Position numbers and translations under genes: made by a program
NCBI GenBank assembly: GCA_938075565.1
Contig: CALJGU010000007.1
Coordinates: 1 to 37,457, forward strand
DNA length: 37,457 nucleotides
Origin: an uncultured Opitutales bacterium
GTDB lineage: Bacteria; Verrucomicrobiota; Verrucomicrobiia; Opitutales; UBA2995
Direction: 5' to 3'
In this document: positions 27,422 to 35,363 of the stretch, one piece after another
How positions within the stretch are numbered: position 1 is the first letter of the stretch
How the letters are laid out: the number at the start of each line of letters is the position of its first letter
The notes under the pieces: generated by a model
Seen by the model: the letters and a program-made list of their open reading frames with translations, nothing else
Database searches by the model: none
Told to the model about the DNA's origin: nothing

Positions 27422-29560
27422 TCAGGGGAGTGCAAAACAGTAGTAACTATCACTAGTCGTCGTCTGGTGAATCCCGCCGCCTCCACCGGCGATCACAACA
27501 TACTGACGCCCTTCATACATGAAGGTAGAAGGCGCTGCATAACCGGACCCATCCATCTGGTAATACCAAAGTTCTTCACCCGTTGTTTTATCAAATGCAC
27601 GAAAACGCTCATCCAGGGTAGCACCGATAAAAACCAATCCCCCGGCGGTAACCACCGGACCCCCGATATTAAAAGTGCCGGTAGGCTCATAGCCTTTGGC
27701 TTCCAATGCAGGGTAGGTTCCAAGGGGCACTGACCATTTGAAGTCGCCTGTGTTCATGTCGATCGCATGCAGTTGGCCCCAAGGGCGTTTGTTGATAGGG
27801 TAGCCTTCCTCATCATGGAAATCGTGGTGCCCTGTTGAGAGATAAGGGATATTCCCTGTCCAGGTGAACTGAAGGTTTTCAGTGTCGATCGTTTCGTCAT
27901 GCCGATCGTTAAAAAGAAAGGCCAACATCGCTTCCCGCTCTATCTCCAGAAAGGATGCCCAGGAAGGCATTTGCCCTTTTCCTTCAGTGACGATCTTCAT
28001 GACTTCGTCCCGACTTAGCCGCTCACTGACAGTCCGAAGTGCTGGAAAGGCTACGCCATTCAGTTCACCCACCGCATCCATTTGATGGCAATTCGAACAG
28101 ACCGCCTGGTAGATCCGTTCGCCCAAGGCAGGATAGGAAATTTCGTTTTCTACTTTTGCTTCCCGCATGGAAATCCACTCTGCCTCATTACTGGAATTAA
28201 TGTAGAGCGTGTTGTCTGCCGGATCAAAGGCAGCGCCCGGCCACTCCGAGCCACCATTGAACTGGGGGGCCATAACAAGCTTCTGAAATCCGGGAGGTGT
28301 AAAAATGGGTGCTAGCTTAAATTCTTTCAACTGCTCCAGCACATAGGCCCGCGCTTCTGGGTTCAGATCCGTAACATCATCCAAGGTGAAGTCCTGGTCG
28401 GTGTAAGCCAGCGGCTTAATGGGAAAGGGTTGTGTAGGTGCGGTGTACTCACCGGGGATTTCCGATATTTCGACTGGTCGTTCTTCTACTCCAAAGATCG
28501 GCTCACCCGTTTCACGATCGAGCACAAAGAGGTGCCCCATCTTACTGGGCTGAGCAACCGCATCGATTTGCTTCCCATCCTTAACCAACGTTATGAGCGT
28601 CGGTGGCGTTGGTAGATCGTAATCCCACAAATCATGATGCACCGTCTGGTAGTGCCAGATACGTTCACCCGTTTCAGCATTCAACGCCAACACACAGTTT
28701 GCAAAGAGGTTGTCGCCGACACGGTTTCCACCCCAATGGTCATAGGTCGCAGATCCCGTACCCATAAACACCATACCACGCTCCTCATCGAGTACGATTC
28801 CACCCCAGGCATTGGCACCTCCCACATACTTGTAAGAATCGGATGACCAGGTTTCATAGCCAAACTCACCAGGATGCGGAACGGTATGGAATATCCATTT
28901 CCTTTCCCCGGTGCGTATATCAAAAGCACGAATATGTCCTGGGTTGGCCTGGCGAGGTCCCTCCCCTACACTGCCTCCAAGGATCAAAAGGTTTTCATAA
29001 ATGACTCCGGGTCCTCGTGCATCAAAGCGTCTGGCAATATCATCGTGATCAAGGTTCTTGGTCAGATCTAAGCGACCTCCCTCTGCAAAATTCTCGACCA
29101 GCTGACCAGTCCCCGCATCCAAGCAGTAATAACCGTTGTCCGCACCGAAAAAGATGCGCTTTTTATCTCCGTCTTCCCAATACAGCATGGCTCGCGTTTT
29201 ACCCGTGGCCCCTGAACCATTGTAGGGATCAAACATCCACAGCTCTTCCGCGGTATCCGGCTTCATCGCCACAATCTTTTGCCCGACTGTTATCAAATAG
29301 AGTATACCATTTGCCATCAGCGGATTGGTTTGGATCGCCGTATTCTTCCCTTCTACAAAATCCGGCACTCGGTAACGCCAAACCAATTCGAGATCCTTCA
29401 CATTGCTGGTGTTGATCTGATCTAGCTCCGAAAACTTGGTGCCGCCGATGTCGCCATTGTAGTGACGCCACTCGACATCCGACGGGGCTTTGCTGCAGGC
29501 GGCAACCGTCAGAGCAATCAAAACGGAAAGGAGGAACTTAGGGTGATTTGCGAGAGACAT
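27422..29560 (-). CDS. PQQ-dependent dehydrogenase lipoprotein with cytochrome c domain (second copy)
   Basis: A 712-residue paralogue of the protein at 16774-18924 with the same architecture: lipobox 'IALTVAAC', propeller blades ('YNGDIGGTKFSELDQINTSN', 'GHIRAFDIRTGERKWIFHT', 'GGANAWGGIVLDEERGMVF', 'YQTVHHDLWDYDLPTPP'), inserted cytochrome c site 'VCSNCHQMDAVGELNG' (C488, C491, H492) with an axial Met candidate 'GKGQMPSWASF', then final blades 'WGQLHAIDMNTGDFKWSVP' and 'GGPVVTAGGLVFIGATLDE'. Periplasmic oxidation of sugars or alcohols with electron transfer to cytochromes. Divergence between the copies points to different substrates. ATG at 29560. Confidence 0.9.
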   Translation of the reverse strand: MSLANHPKFLLSVLIALTVAACSKAPSDVEWRHYNGDIGGTKFSELDQINTSNVKDLELVWRYRVPDFVEGKNTAIQTNPLMANGILYLITVGQKIVAMKPDTAEELWMFDPYNGSGATGKTRAMLYWEDGDKKRIFFGADNGYYCLDAGTGQLVENFAEGGRLDLTKNLDHDDIARRFDARGPGVIYENLLILGGSVGEGPRQANPGHIRAFDIRTGERKWIFHTVPHPGEFGYETWSSDSYKYVGGANAWGGIVLDEERGMVFMGTGSATYDHWGGNRVGDNLFANCVLALNAETGERIWHYQTVHHDLWDYDLPTPPTLITLVKDGKQIDAVAQPSKMGHLFVLDRETGEPIFGVEERPVEISEIPGEYTAPTQPFPIKPLAYTDQDFTLDDVTDLNPEARAYVLEQLKEFKLAPIFTPPGFQKLVMAPQFNGGSEWPGAAFDPADNTLYINSSNEAEWISMREAKVENEISYPALGERIYQAVCSNCHQMDAVGELNGVAFPALRTVSERLSRDEVMKIVTEGKGQMPSWASFLEIEREAMLAFLFNDRHDETIDTENLQFTWTGNIPYLSTGHHDFHDEEGYPINKRPWGQLHAIDMNTGDFKWSVPLGTYPALEAKGYEPTGTFNIGGPVVTAGGLVFIGATLDERFRAFDKTTGEELWYYQMDGSGYAAPSTFMYEGRQYVVIAGGGGGIHQTTTSDSYYCFALP

Positions 29561-29699
29561 GGGGTAATGCAGTGTAGCGAGGCGGATAAGTAACTATCCC
29601 GAAAAATACCTTCTTTGCTCAAGGACAAAAGCTATGGCGGCTAGCTGGCCTCCAAGTTAACCTCGTATCAGGGAGAGACTTTCGTTTAGCCTTTATCTC

Positions 29700-30845
29700 A
29701 TGTTGAAGCCCCTTTGCATTCTATCTACCCTACTCTCCGTTCTCCCAATGGCTATATTGGCCGCAGAAGCTAAACCCAATGAACGGGTGGCACGCTTGAT
29801 CTTGTTTGTCCCAGATGGATCGGAGTTACCGGAGAACTACCAAGAGCGGTTTGAGGAGCTAGCGCTGAGAACAGAAGCCTTTTTCAATAGCGAACTTACA
29901 CGGAATGGCTGGAAGGATCGGCGCAAGGAAATCTTTGCCCGGGACGAATCAGGGGCGATCGAGGTGCTTGTTGCCCGAGGACATTTGGATCCGGTCACGG
30001 ATCGGCAAACGTCTCTGCCAGCCGTAACGAGTCATGCTATGGACCTAATCAAATCCAAGTTCGGAGAAGGGGCCGAATCGAAAGGCGTTTACTGGACCTT
30101 CTACCACTGTCCAGACCATGAAGGTATGCGAGGGTTTCGTGGAGGTGGCGGACGTGATTCGGGTCGTGCCATCAATCGCTATCCTGACGTGGAGGGCGAC
30201 ATCCCGATCGAGGCCGAACTCGGATCCAAGGCGATGTGGTCTATGAACATAAAAGGTTGTGTACACGAATTTGGCCACGCACTGGGACTGCCCCATATCG
30301 GACCCAAGCTGGAAGAGACTAATGGTAACACACTAATGGGACCCATTAACCGTGCCTTTGCCAAAAGGACGGAAGGCGCCCCCTTCGATGAACGTGTTTA
30401 CTTGAGCGAAGCCAGCGCCGCCATGCTAGCCTTCCATCCATTATTTTCAAAAACACACATTGAGTATTCAGATGCCAACTACTCAATTAATCTGTCTGGG
30501 CTAACCATCAAAGAGACCGACGATAACCATATCCATGTCCACGGTTCCGCGAGCTGCACCGAAGACATCCACTCAGTGATCGCTTTGGATAGCCCTCGGC
30601 GTTTTGGAGACTACTGGTCTCGCCCTTACCGAGCTCCTGTTGAAAAGGACGGAAACTTTTCTCTGTTAGTAGATTATCCCTTCGAAGAACCCAAAGGCAG
30701 CCTGGCGATTTTCTTTTCCCTGGATTCCGGACACAATACCACGAAAGGCGGACGAGAAGTTCTTCAACAAGGCGTCATGACCGTTCAATACACCGGTAAG
30801 CCAGGCGAGCGAACGTTCACGGTGACAGAGGGGAAGAGTCGGTAA
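29700..30845 (+). CDS. Secreted metzincin-type zinc metalloprotease
   Basis: 381 residues with a signal peptide ('CILSTLLSVLPMAILAAEA'). The zinc site is H189-E-F-G-H193-A-L-G-L-P-H199, a full HExxHxxGxxH metzincin motif, and 'NTLMGPINRAF' provides the downstream Met-turn-like segment. A C-terminal beta-rich part (about 255-375) has no clear match. Secreted or periplasmic protein processing is likely; target unknown. It is divergent from the PQQ dehydrogenase across a 139-bp gap. Confidence 0.8.
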   Translation: MLKPLCILSTLLSVLPMAILAAEAKPNERVARLILFVPDGSELPENYQERFEELALRTEAFFNSELTRNGWKDRRKEIFARDESGAIEVLVARGHLDPVTDRQTSLPAVTSHAMDLIKSKFGEGAESKGVYWTFYHCPDHEGMRGFRGGGGRDSGRAINRYPDVEGDIPIEAELGSKAMWSMNIKGCVHEFGHALGLPHIGPKLEETNGNTLMGPINRAFAKRTEGAPFDERVYLSEASAAMLAFHPLFSKTHIEYSDANYSINLSGLTIKETDDNHIHVHGSASCTEDIHSVIALDSPRRFGDYWSRPYRAPVEKDGNFSLLVDYPFEEPKGSLAIFFSLDSGHNTTKGGREVLQQGVMTVQYTGKPGERTFTVTEGKSR

Positions 30846-30879
30846 AGGCTCGGATCTTATTCATTATAGTTCATGAATC

Positions 30880-30906
30880 GGCACTACGAGGACGCAGTAG
30901 CCCTAC
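30880..30906 (-). repeat. REP-like palindrome with GTAG foot
   Basis: On the minus strand: GTAG, GGC-TACTGCG, TC, CTCGTAGT-GCC; an imperfect stem with the same head (GTAGGGC) and TC loop as 27105-27131. It points away from the REP at 30923. Confidence 0.5.
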
Positions 30907-30929
30907 CCTTAGAAGGTGGATGGTAGGGC
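30900..30929. repeat. Perfect 8-bp inverted repeat between two REP-like sequences
   Basis: GCCCTACC (30900-30907) and GGTAGGGC (30922-30929) mirror each other; they are the facing feet of the two REP-like palindromes. In RNA this could also form a hairpin after the metalloprotease stop (30845), but there is no U-tract. Confidence 0.5.
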
Positions 30930-30949
30930 AAGAGAATCCCTGCTCTGCC
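30923..30949 (+). repeat. REP-like palindrome with GTAG foot
   Basis: GTAG, then GGC-AAGAG, an eight-base loop, and CTCT-GCC, seven base pairs with a bulge. Plus orientation, back to back with 30880-30906. Confidence 0.5.
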
Positions 30950-31009
30950 GCAGCAGTTGTTTAAGCAATCACTCAATCAAAGCATAAGAACTCAAAGGCT
31001 GAACGAGCA

Positions 31010-31987
31010 TCATTTCCTAAATTCCTCTGGTCGGTTCTCAAACGACAGGTCTGGAAACTCGGGTGGCTCCGGCACTTCACGCGGATCCTTTTCCAATTCG
31101 TCCAATAGATATTGGACACCCGCCTCAAGCTGTTGGTCCTCACCATTGAAGGTGGCATGCGGCAAGTTATCGACCTCGATATCGGGTATTACTCCGATTT
31201 GCTCCACCAGCCACTTTCCCTCGGGACCATAGACGCCCATCATAGGAGCCCGAGCGATTCCGTTATAGGATAAGGTATTTCCCGAATGCAGCCAGATCTC
31301 ACCGCCCCAGGTGCGGGTACCTAACACCTTTCCGAGCTCCAGGCGTTGAAACCCTTCAGCAAACGCTTCGCCATCAGAAGCAGTCAGCTCATCACAAAGA
31401 ACCAGGATGTGCCCACGAAAGGCGTATTGCATATTCCATTCCGTTTTTGTGTCTCTATTTTTCCAATACATCCACGCCGTTCGCATCAGTTTTTCTAAAA
31501 TGAAACTCTCGATATTGCCTCCACGATTGTGTCGCACGTCCACAATCAAAGCAGCTCGATCAAACACCGGATAAAATTCGCGATACCATTGCTCAATGTC
31601 TCTAGACCCCATGGCCTGCAAGTGAACATAGCCAACTTGATCATCCACTAATTGTTCAACCATTTGACGTCGGGTGTATTCCCAGTCGTCGTAGCGAAGG
31701 TCGTAGGAGCTCTTAATCGGCACTACAATCACCTCGAGGAATTCACCGGAGGCTTTGCTTAAAGACAAGCGGACTTGCTTGCCTCCTTGATGCCGCAGCA
31801 ATTCTCCCACCGCTCTAACAGAAAGAGTATCCACGCGATGGAGATGTTCCAGAAACAGGATCAGCCTCACTTGGAAGCGATGGGGAAGATGTCTGCCCTC
31901 ATGCAATCTCCTCAAGCGATGACTCAATGGATGGAAGAGAGACGAAAAGAATTTGCCGCTCTCCCTGAGGATTAAGGCATAACCCAT
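31010..31987 (-). pseudogene. Tricorn-type S41 protease, N-terminus lost
   Basis: The C-terminal 275 residues are the end of a tricorn-core/S41 protease: the PDZ tail 'VDTLSVRAVGELLRHQGGKQ', then 'VGYVHLQAMGSRDIEQWYRE', 'ALIVDVRHNRGGNIESFILEKL', 'CDELTASDGEAFAEGF' with the nucleophile Ser, 'GTRTWGGE', and 'EQIGVIPDIEVDNLP'. Full proteins have about 1000 residues with a propeller and, before the PDZ domain, the catalytic His; both are absent. Family similarity begins at about 31830. The preceding 50 residues (to an ATG at 31987) are antisense to the tail of another gene and look like noise. So this is a headless, probably inactive, remnant at a rearrangement point. Confidence 0.75.
31838..31975 (+). 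pseudogene. 3' remnant of an unknown gene
   Basis: The plus strand from about 31835 reads as a helical, protein-like C-terminus ('MFQKQDQPHLEAMGKMSALM', 'MTQWMEERRKEFAALPED') ending in TAA at 31973-31975. It has no start region of its own: left of about 31835 the DNA belongs to the S41 protease on the other strand. I read it as the tail of a gene whose 5' part was lost at the same breakpoint. Family not recognised. Confidence 0.4.
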
Positions 31988-31995
31988 TTAAGCGT

Positions 31996-32340
31996 TTGGA
32001 CCTAGAAAAAACCTATTGGCGATCACTAGGAGCCGCAGTAATGGTTGTTGGCTGCGCGGTACTTGCCTATGCAGTCATAGCCGGTGTCAGCGATCATGAC
32101 GAACCCTTGATCGGTGTCTTTATCGCACTCATCGTAATTCCGGCTATTCTCCTCACTACCTTAGGGTATTTTATGAGGCAAGGAAAGCTGTGGGCTGCCT
32201 GGCTGCTCAGAGTATCCATAGGAGGGATACTTCTTGGCGGAGCCGTACTGGACCTGGCAATGGGCCTCGATGTCTTCAGCTTACCCCAATTGGCGATTCC
32301 AGTCATACTAGGTTCGATTGCCTGGCTGGTGCTTTCATAA
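31996..32340 (+). CDS. Small membrane protein of unknown function
   Basis: 114 residues from a TTG at 31996 (an in-frame ATG at 32041 gives 99 residues but cuts into the first helix). Four hydrophobic segments: 'SLGAAVMVVGCAVLAYAVIAG', 'LIGVFIALIVIPAILLTTLGYF', 'WAAWLLRVSIGGILLGGAVLDLAMG' and 'LPQLAIPVILGSIAWLVLS'. No family recognised. It sits 20 bp behind the 31838-31975 remnant, whose operon partner it may have been, and stops 4 bp from the convergent gene at 32345. Confidence 0.6.
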   Translation: MDLEKTYWRSLGAAVMVVGCAVLAYAVIAGVSDHDEPLIGVFIALIVIPAILLTTLGYFMRQGKLWAAWLLRVSIGGILLGGAVLDLAMGLDVFSLPQLAIPVILGSIAWLVLS

Positions 32341-32344
32341 CTCC

Positions 32345-35224
32345 TTATTGCTGTAAGTACCCAATCAAGTCCACCACGTCCTGCTCGCTCAAAGTGTTCA
32401 ATAAGCCTTCAGGCATGGTCGATTGTTCAAACTGCTCCTGTTTCACCACTTCCGATACCGGAATGACTTCGACGTTATTGAGTCCAGCGAGTGTGATCGT
32501 GTGCCGTGATTGAGCAGTTACATTTCCACTGAGCACACGGCCATCCTTTAGAGTGAGCACATTCATACGAAAATCTTGCGGGAGCACCGCACTGGGATCG
32601 ATCAGGTTTTCCAACACGTAGTAAAGATTCTGACGATCACTACCATCCAGGTGTGGACCCAAATCACCACCCTCACCGAAAAAAGTATGACAGGATGCGC
32701 AGTTGGCTTGGAAAAGAGATTTGCCGTTGCCGGTATTTGCTTTTGCCAGGCGGCCAGGTGTGAGCTTGGTCTGCCAGCTTTCAATTTGCTCTTGTTTCTC
32801 TTTGGGGCTCTGTCGAAGTTGGCCCCACACCTCTTCCAAGAGTCTATTAAGACGTTTGTCACCCAGGTTATAAATCTGCCGTGCATAAAAGGCAGATAAA
32901 TCGGTCCGGAGCACCTGCCCATTTTTGATGGATTGTAAGAGCGGTCCAGCAAACGAAGTGCGTGAACTCAGTGTAGCCATCGTGGCCTGGCGATCGTCGG
33001 TCAAATAACGCCGGTAGGGTTTGAGAATAATTCCGGCTATCTTGGAGTCGTCGAAAGCTGCTAACTCACGAATGGCCTGGTTGCGACGAGACTGATTGTC
33101 CAAAAGAACCAACCAGTCTTGAGCCGTCATGGAGCTGTTCTGATCAAACACCGGCTCCAGTTCGGCCGCTTCGGCCTGTACGCCGGCATCGTTTGAATTG
33201 GCCAATAAATCCCAATTCGCAGGAGCTTGAAGTTTCTTCAATCCATGGAGCGCTTTCCCAATACCTCTAACTCCAGCCCGGGCCTGCAACTGATTTCCAC
33301 GTTCCAAGGTTGCAGCAATTGCCTCAACCAGCTGCGGCATCAAATCGGCATTCAGATCAAAGTCTGAAGCGATTCGGCGAACAATATTTTTATACACTTG
33401 AGCATCGGCACAATTGGCCAGGAAGCCGAGCGCTCGAACTGGATCGGCTTCCACCAGGGGAAGCAGTGCATACCAAATCATATAAGGAAGGTTCTGGTCG
33501 GATGCGTATCCAAAATCCAACAACAAGTCTTCCGCCAGGGTCCATTGCTGATTCTCAGCAAAGCGCGAAAAGGAAGAAGCCACATACATACGCACCAAAA
33601 GCGAAGTTCGATCGCTGGCCAGCTTACGGATCTTTTTAAATTGAGTATTGCTTGGGGCACCACCTTCACCAATCAGCCGCACGGCCCAGCTACGCATGTG
33701 TTCATTCTTGTGCCCAAGCAGTGAGGTTAAACGTTTTTCCCCTACCCCACCGGTACTATTTAAGGCCCAGATGAACCGAAGCTCCCGATCGACCTCAAAG
33801 TCACCCGAATCGAGCATACGCATCAGCTCCTTGCGCGCATCTGAAACATCATCACCAGCAACATAGCGCTCCTGCAAGAGACGACGGGCATGACGAACAT
33901 ACCAGTCGTTGCGATGCAGTTGATGGACTACAAGATCGAGGTTGGATTGTTTAGCCAGGTCAATCGATCCTGGATTTTTGACGTCCCCATAAACGACTTT
34001 GTAAATCCGTCCACTTGTACGATGAACGCCGTCGTTGTCATGACATTCACCAATGTCGGTCCAGTCGGACATATACACGCCTCCATCAGGTCCATAGATC
34101 TGGGTAACCCCTTTATACCAGGGATGGTTGGCAATCATGAAGTCGTTACTGTGCGTAGCTGCATACCCCGATCCGCTTCGCTGCAAAATGTCGTTATTAA
34201 TGCGCCGACCGTGGGTGTTACTCATAAAGAGGGTGTCACGATATTTCTCAGGCCAATTGTCCCCCAGATAAACCATCGCCCCACAGTGCGTGTGCCCACC
34301 GCCTAACAAATTGGTTAGCCCTTCAGCATTATCACGAAATTTCCTTCGATCCGTCCATTCGCCTTCATGGTGTAAATGGTCTGCCGTGAGCGGGATGCGG
34401 TCGTAAACATGGGCCGCCGAACCTTGCCCATGCATGCGCGGATAGTAGGCGCCTGGCACCACATGCCAGAGGTGACCGTTTACATTGCCGGTCATAAACA
34501 TTTCACCCATATCGTTCCAATCGAGTCCCCAGGGATTGGTCGTTCCACGAACGACAATTTCAAACTCTCGGGTCTCGGGATGCAAACGCCAGATACCGCA
34601 ACTGACATCGGCTCGCTCAGCCGCCGGCGTGCCTGGTTTGCCAACCAAGGAGGAAGCTGTGATACCATGCCGACCATAAAGCCAACCATCGATCCCCCAG
34701 GTCAGTCCGTTAAAAAAGTTGTGATTGGCCTGCATGGTAAATCCATCCAACACGATCTCGGGTGGTCCGTCCGGCACGTCATCCCCATCTCGATCCGGGA
34801 TAAATTCCAGGTTGGGCGAGTTACAGATCCATACGCCACCAAAGCCGACTGTCATTCCTGAGAGATGAGTCGCCTTGTCATAAAATATCTTTCGTGAGTC
34901 GAATTTCCCATCGTTGTCGGTATCTTCAAATACAAGGACCCGATCCTCTCCTTTCATTTCCCATTCTTTATAAGAATAAGATTCGGCCACCCAAAGCCGT
35001 CCTCGATCATCCGTCTCCATGGCGATGGGTTGTCGCACATCCGGCTCACCGGCGAACAGGGTCGCCGAAAACCCTTCTGGCAATGACATAGCCGCTGCAG
35101 CTTCCTCCGGAGGAAGTGGCTCCTCACCAGGGGCCTGGGTGTTGAAAGGGACGTAGAGATCGGCCGAAAACAGGGGAACTGAAAGCGCACACAGGAGTCC
35201 GAGAACGGTAATGATTTTTTTCAT
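32345..35224 (-). CDS. PVC-type membrane-bound dehydrogenase with HEAT repeats and C-terminal haem domain
   Basis: A 959-residue secreted protein with a signal peptide ('IITVLGLLCALSVPLFSA'). Residues about 45-420 form a dehydrogenase-like propeller of the PVC membrane-bound dehydrogenase type: 'MSLPEGFSATLFAGEPDVRQP', 'RGRLWVAESYSYKEWEMKG', 'DTDNDGKFD', 'GITASSLVGKPG', 'GHTHCGAMVYLGDNWPE', 'YGPDGGVYMSDWTDIGECHD'. About 430-790 are helical HEAT-like repeats. A PVC haem-binding cytochrome c domain ends it: 'NCASCHTFFGEGGDLGPHLDG' (C842, C845, H846), 'VLPQDFRMNVLTLKDGRVLSG'. This three-part fusion is characteristic of Planctomycetes and Verrucomicrobia. Probable periplasmic oxidation of a sugar or alcohol; substrate unknown. 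Divergent from the M16 peptidase. Confidence 0.9.
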   Translation of the reverse strand: MKKIITVLGLLCALSVPLFSADLYVPFNTQAPGEEPLPPEEAAAAMSLPEGFSATLFAGEPDVRQPIAMETDDRGRLWVAESYSYKEWEMKGEDRVLVFEDTDNDGKFDSRKIFYDKATHLSGMTVGFGGVWICNSPNLEFIPDRDGDDVPDGPPEIVLDGFTMQANHNFFNGLTWGIDGWLYGRHGITASSLVGKPGTPAAERADVSCGIWRLHPETREFEIVVRGTTNPWGLDWNDMGEMFMTGNVNGHLWHVVPGAYYPRMHGQGSAAHVYDRIPLTADHLHHEGEWTDRRKFRDNAEGLTNLLGGGHTHCGAMVYLGDNWPEKYRDTLFMSNTHGRRINNDILQRSGSGYAATHSNDFMIANHPWYKGVTQIYGPDGGVYMSDWTDIGECHDNDGVHRTSGRIYKVVYGDVKNPGSIDLAKQSNLDLVVHQLHRNDWYVRHARRLLQERYVAGDDVSDARKELMRMLDSGDFEVDRELRFIWALNSTGGVGEKRLTSLLGHKNEHMRSWAVRLIGEGGAPSNTQFKKIRKLASDRTSLLVRMYVASSFSRFAENQQWTLAEDLLLDFGYASDQNLPYMIWYALLPLVEADPVRALGFLANCADAQVYKNIVRRIASDFDLNADLMPQLVEAIAATLERGNQLQARAGVRGIGKALHGLKKLQAPANWDLLANSNDAGVQAEAAELEPVFDQNSSMTAQDWLVLLDNQSRRNQAIRELAAFDDSKIAGIILKPYRRYLTDDRQATMATLSSRTSFAGPLLQSIKNGQVLRTDLSAFYARQIYNLGDKRLNRLLEEVWGQLRQSPKEKQEQIESWQTKLTPGRLAKANTGNGKSLFQANCASCHTFFGEGGDLGPHLDGSDRQNLYYVLENLIDPSAVLPQDFRMNVLTLKDGRVLSGNVTAQSRHTITLAGLNNVEVIPVSEVVKQEQFEQSTMPEGLLNTLSEQDVVDLIGYLQQ

Positions 35225-35363
35225 AGGGCAAAGCTAATCGGGGTAGTTGCCTATGTTTAGCAATGGCCTACTCCAGGTCAAGATCCGCCGTTATAAGACC
35301 AATGAAGATTGCATCCCGAAGCTGAGACTATATTTTCCAACATTCCTAAATCAAATTATACCC

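Noticed and set aside
35243-35272. Possible further GTAG palindrome between the PVC gene and the M16 gene
   Set aside because: The arms pair only over four-base pieces with large gaps; too weak to join the REP list.
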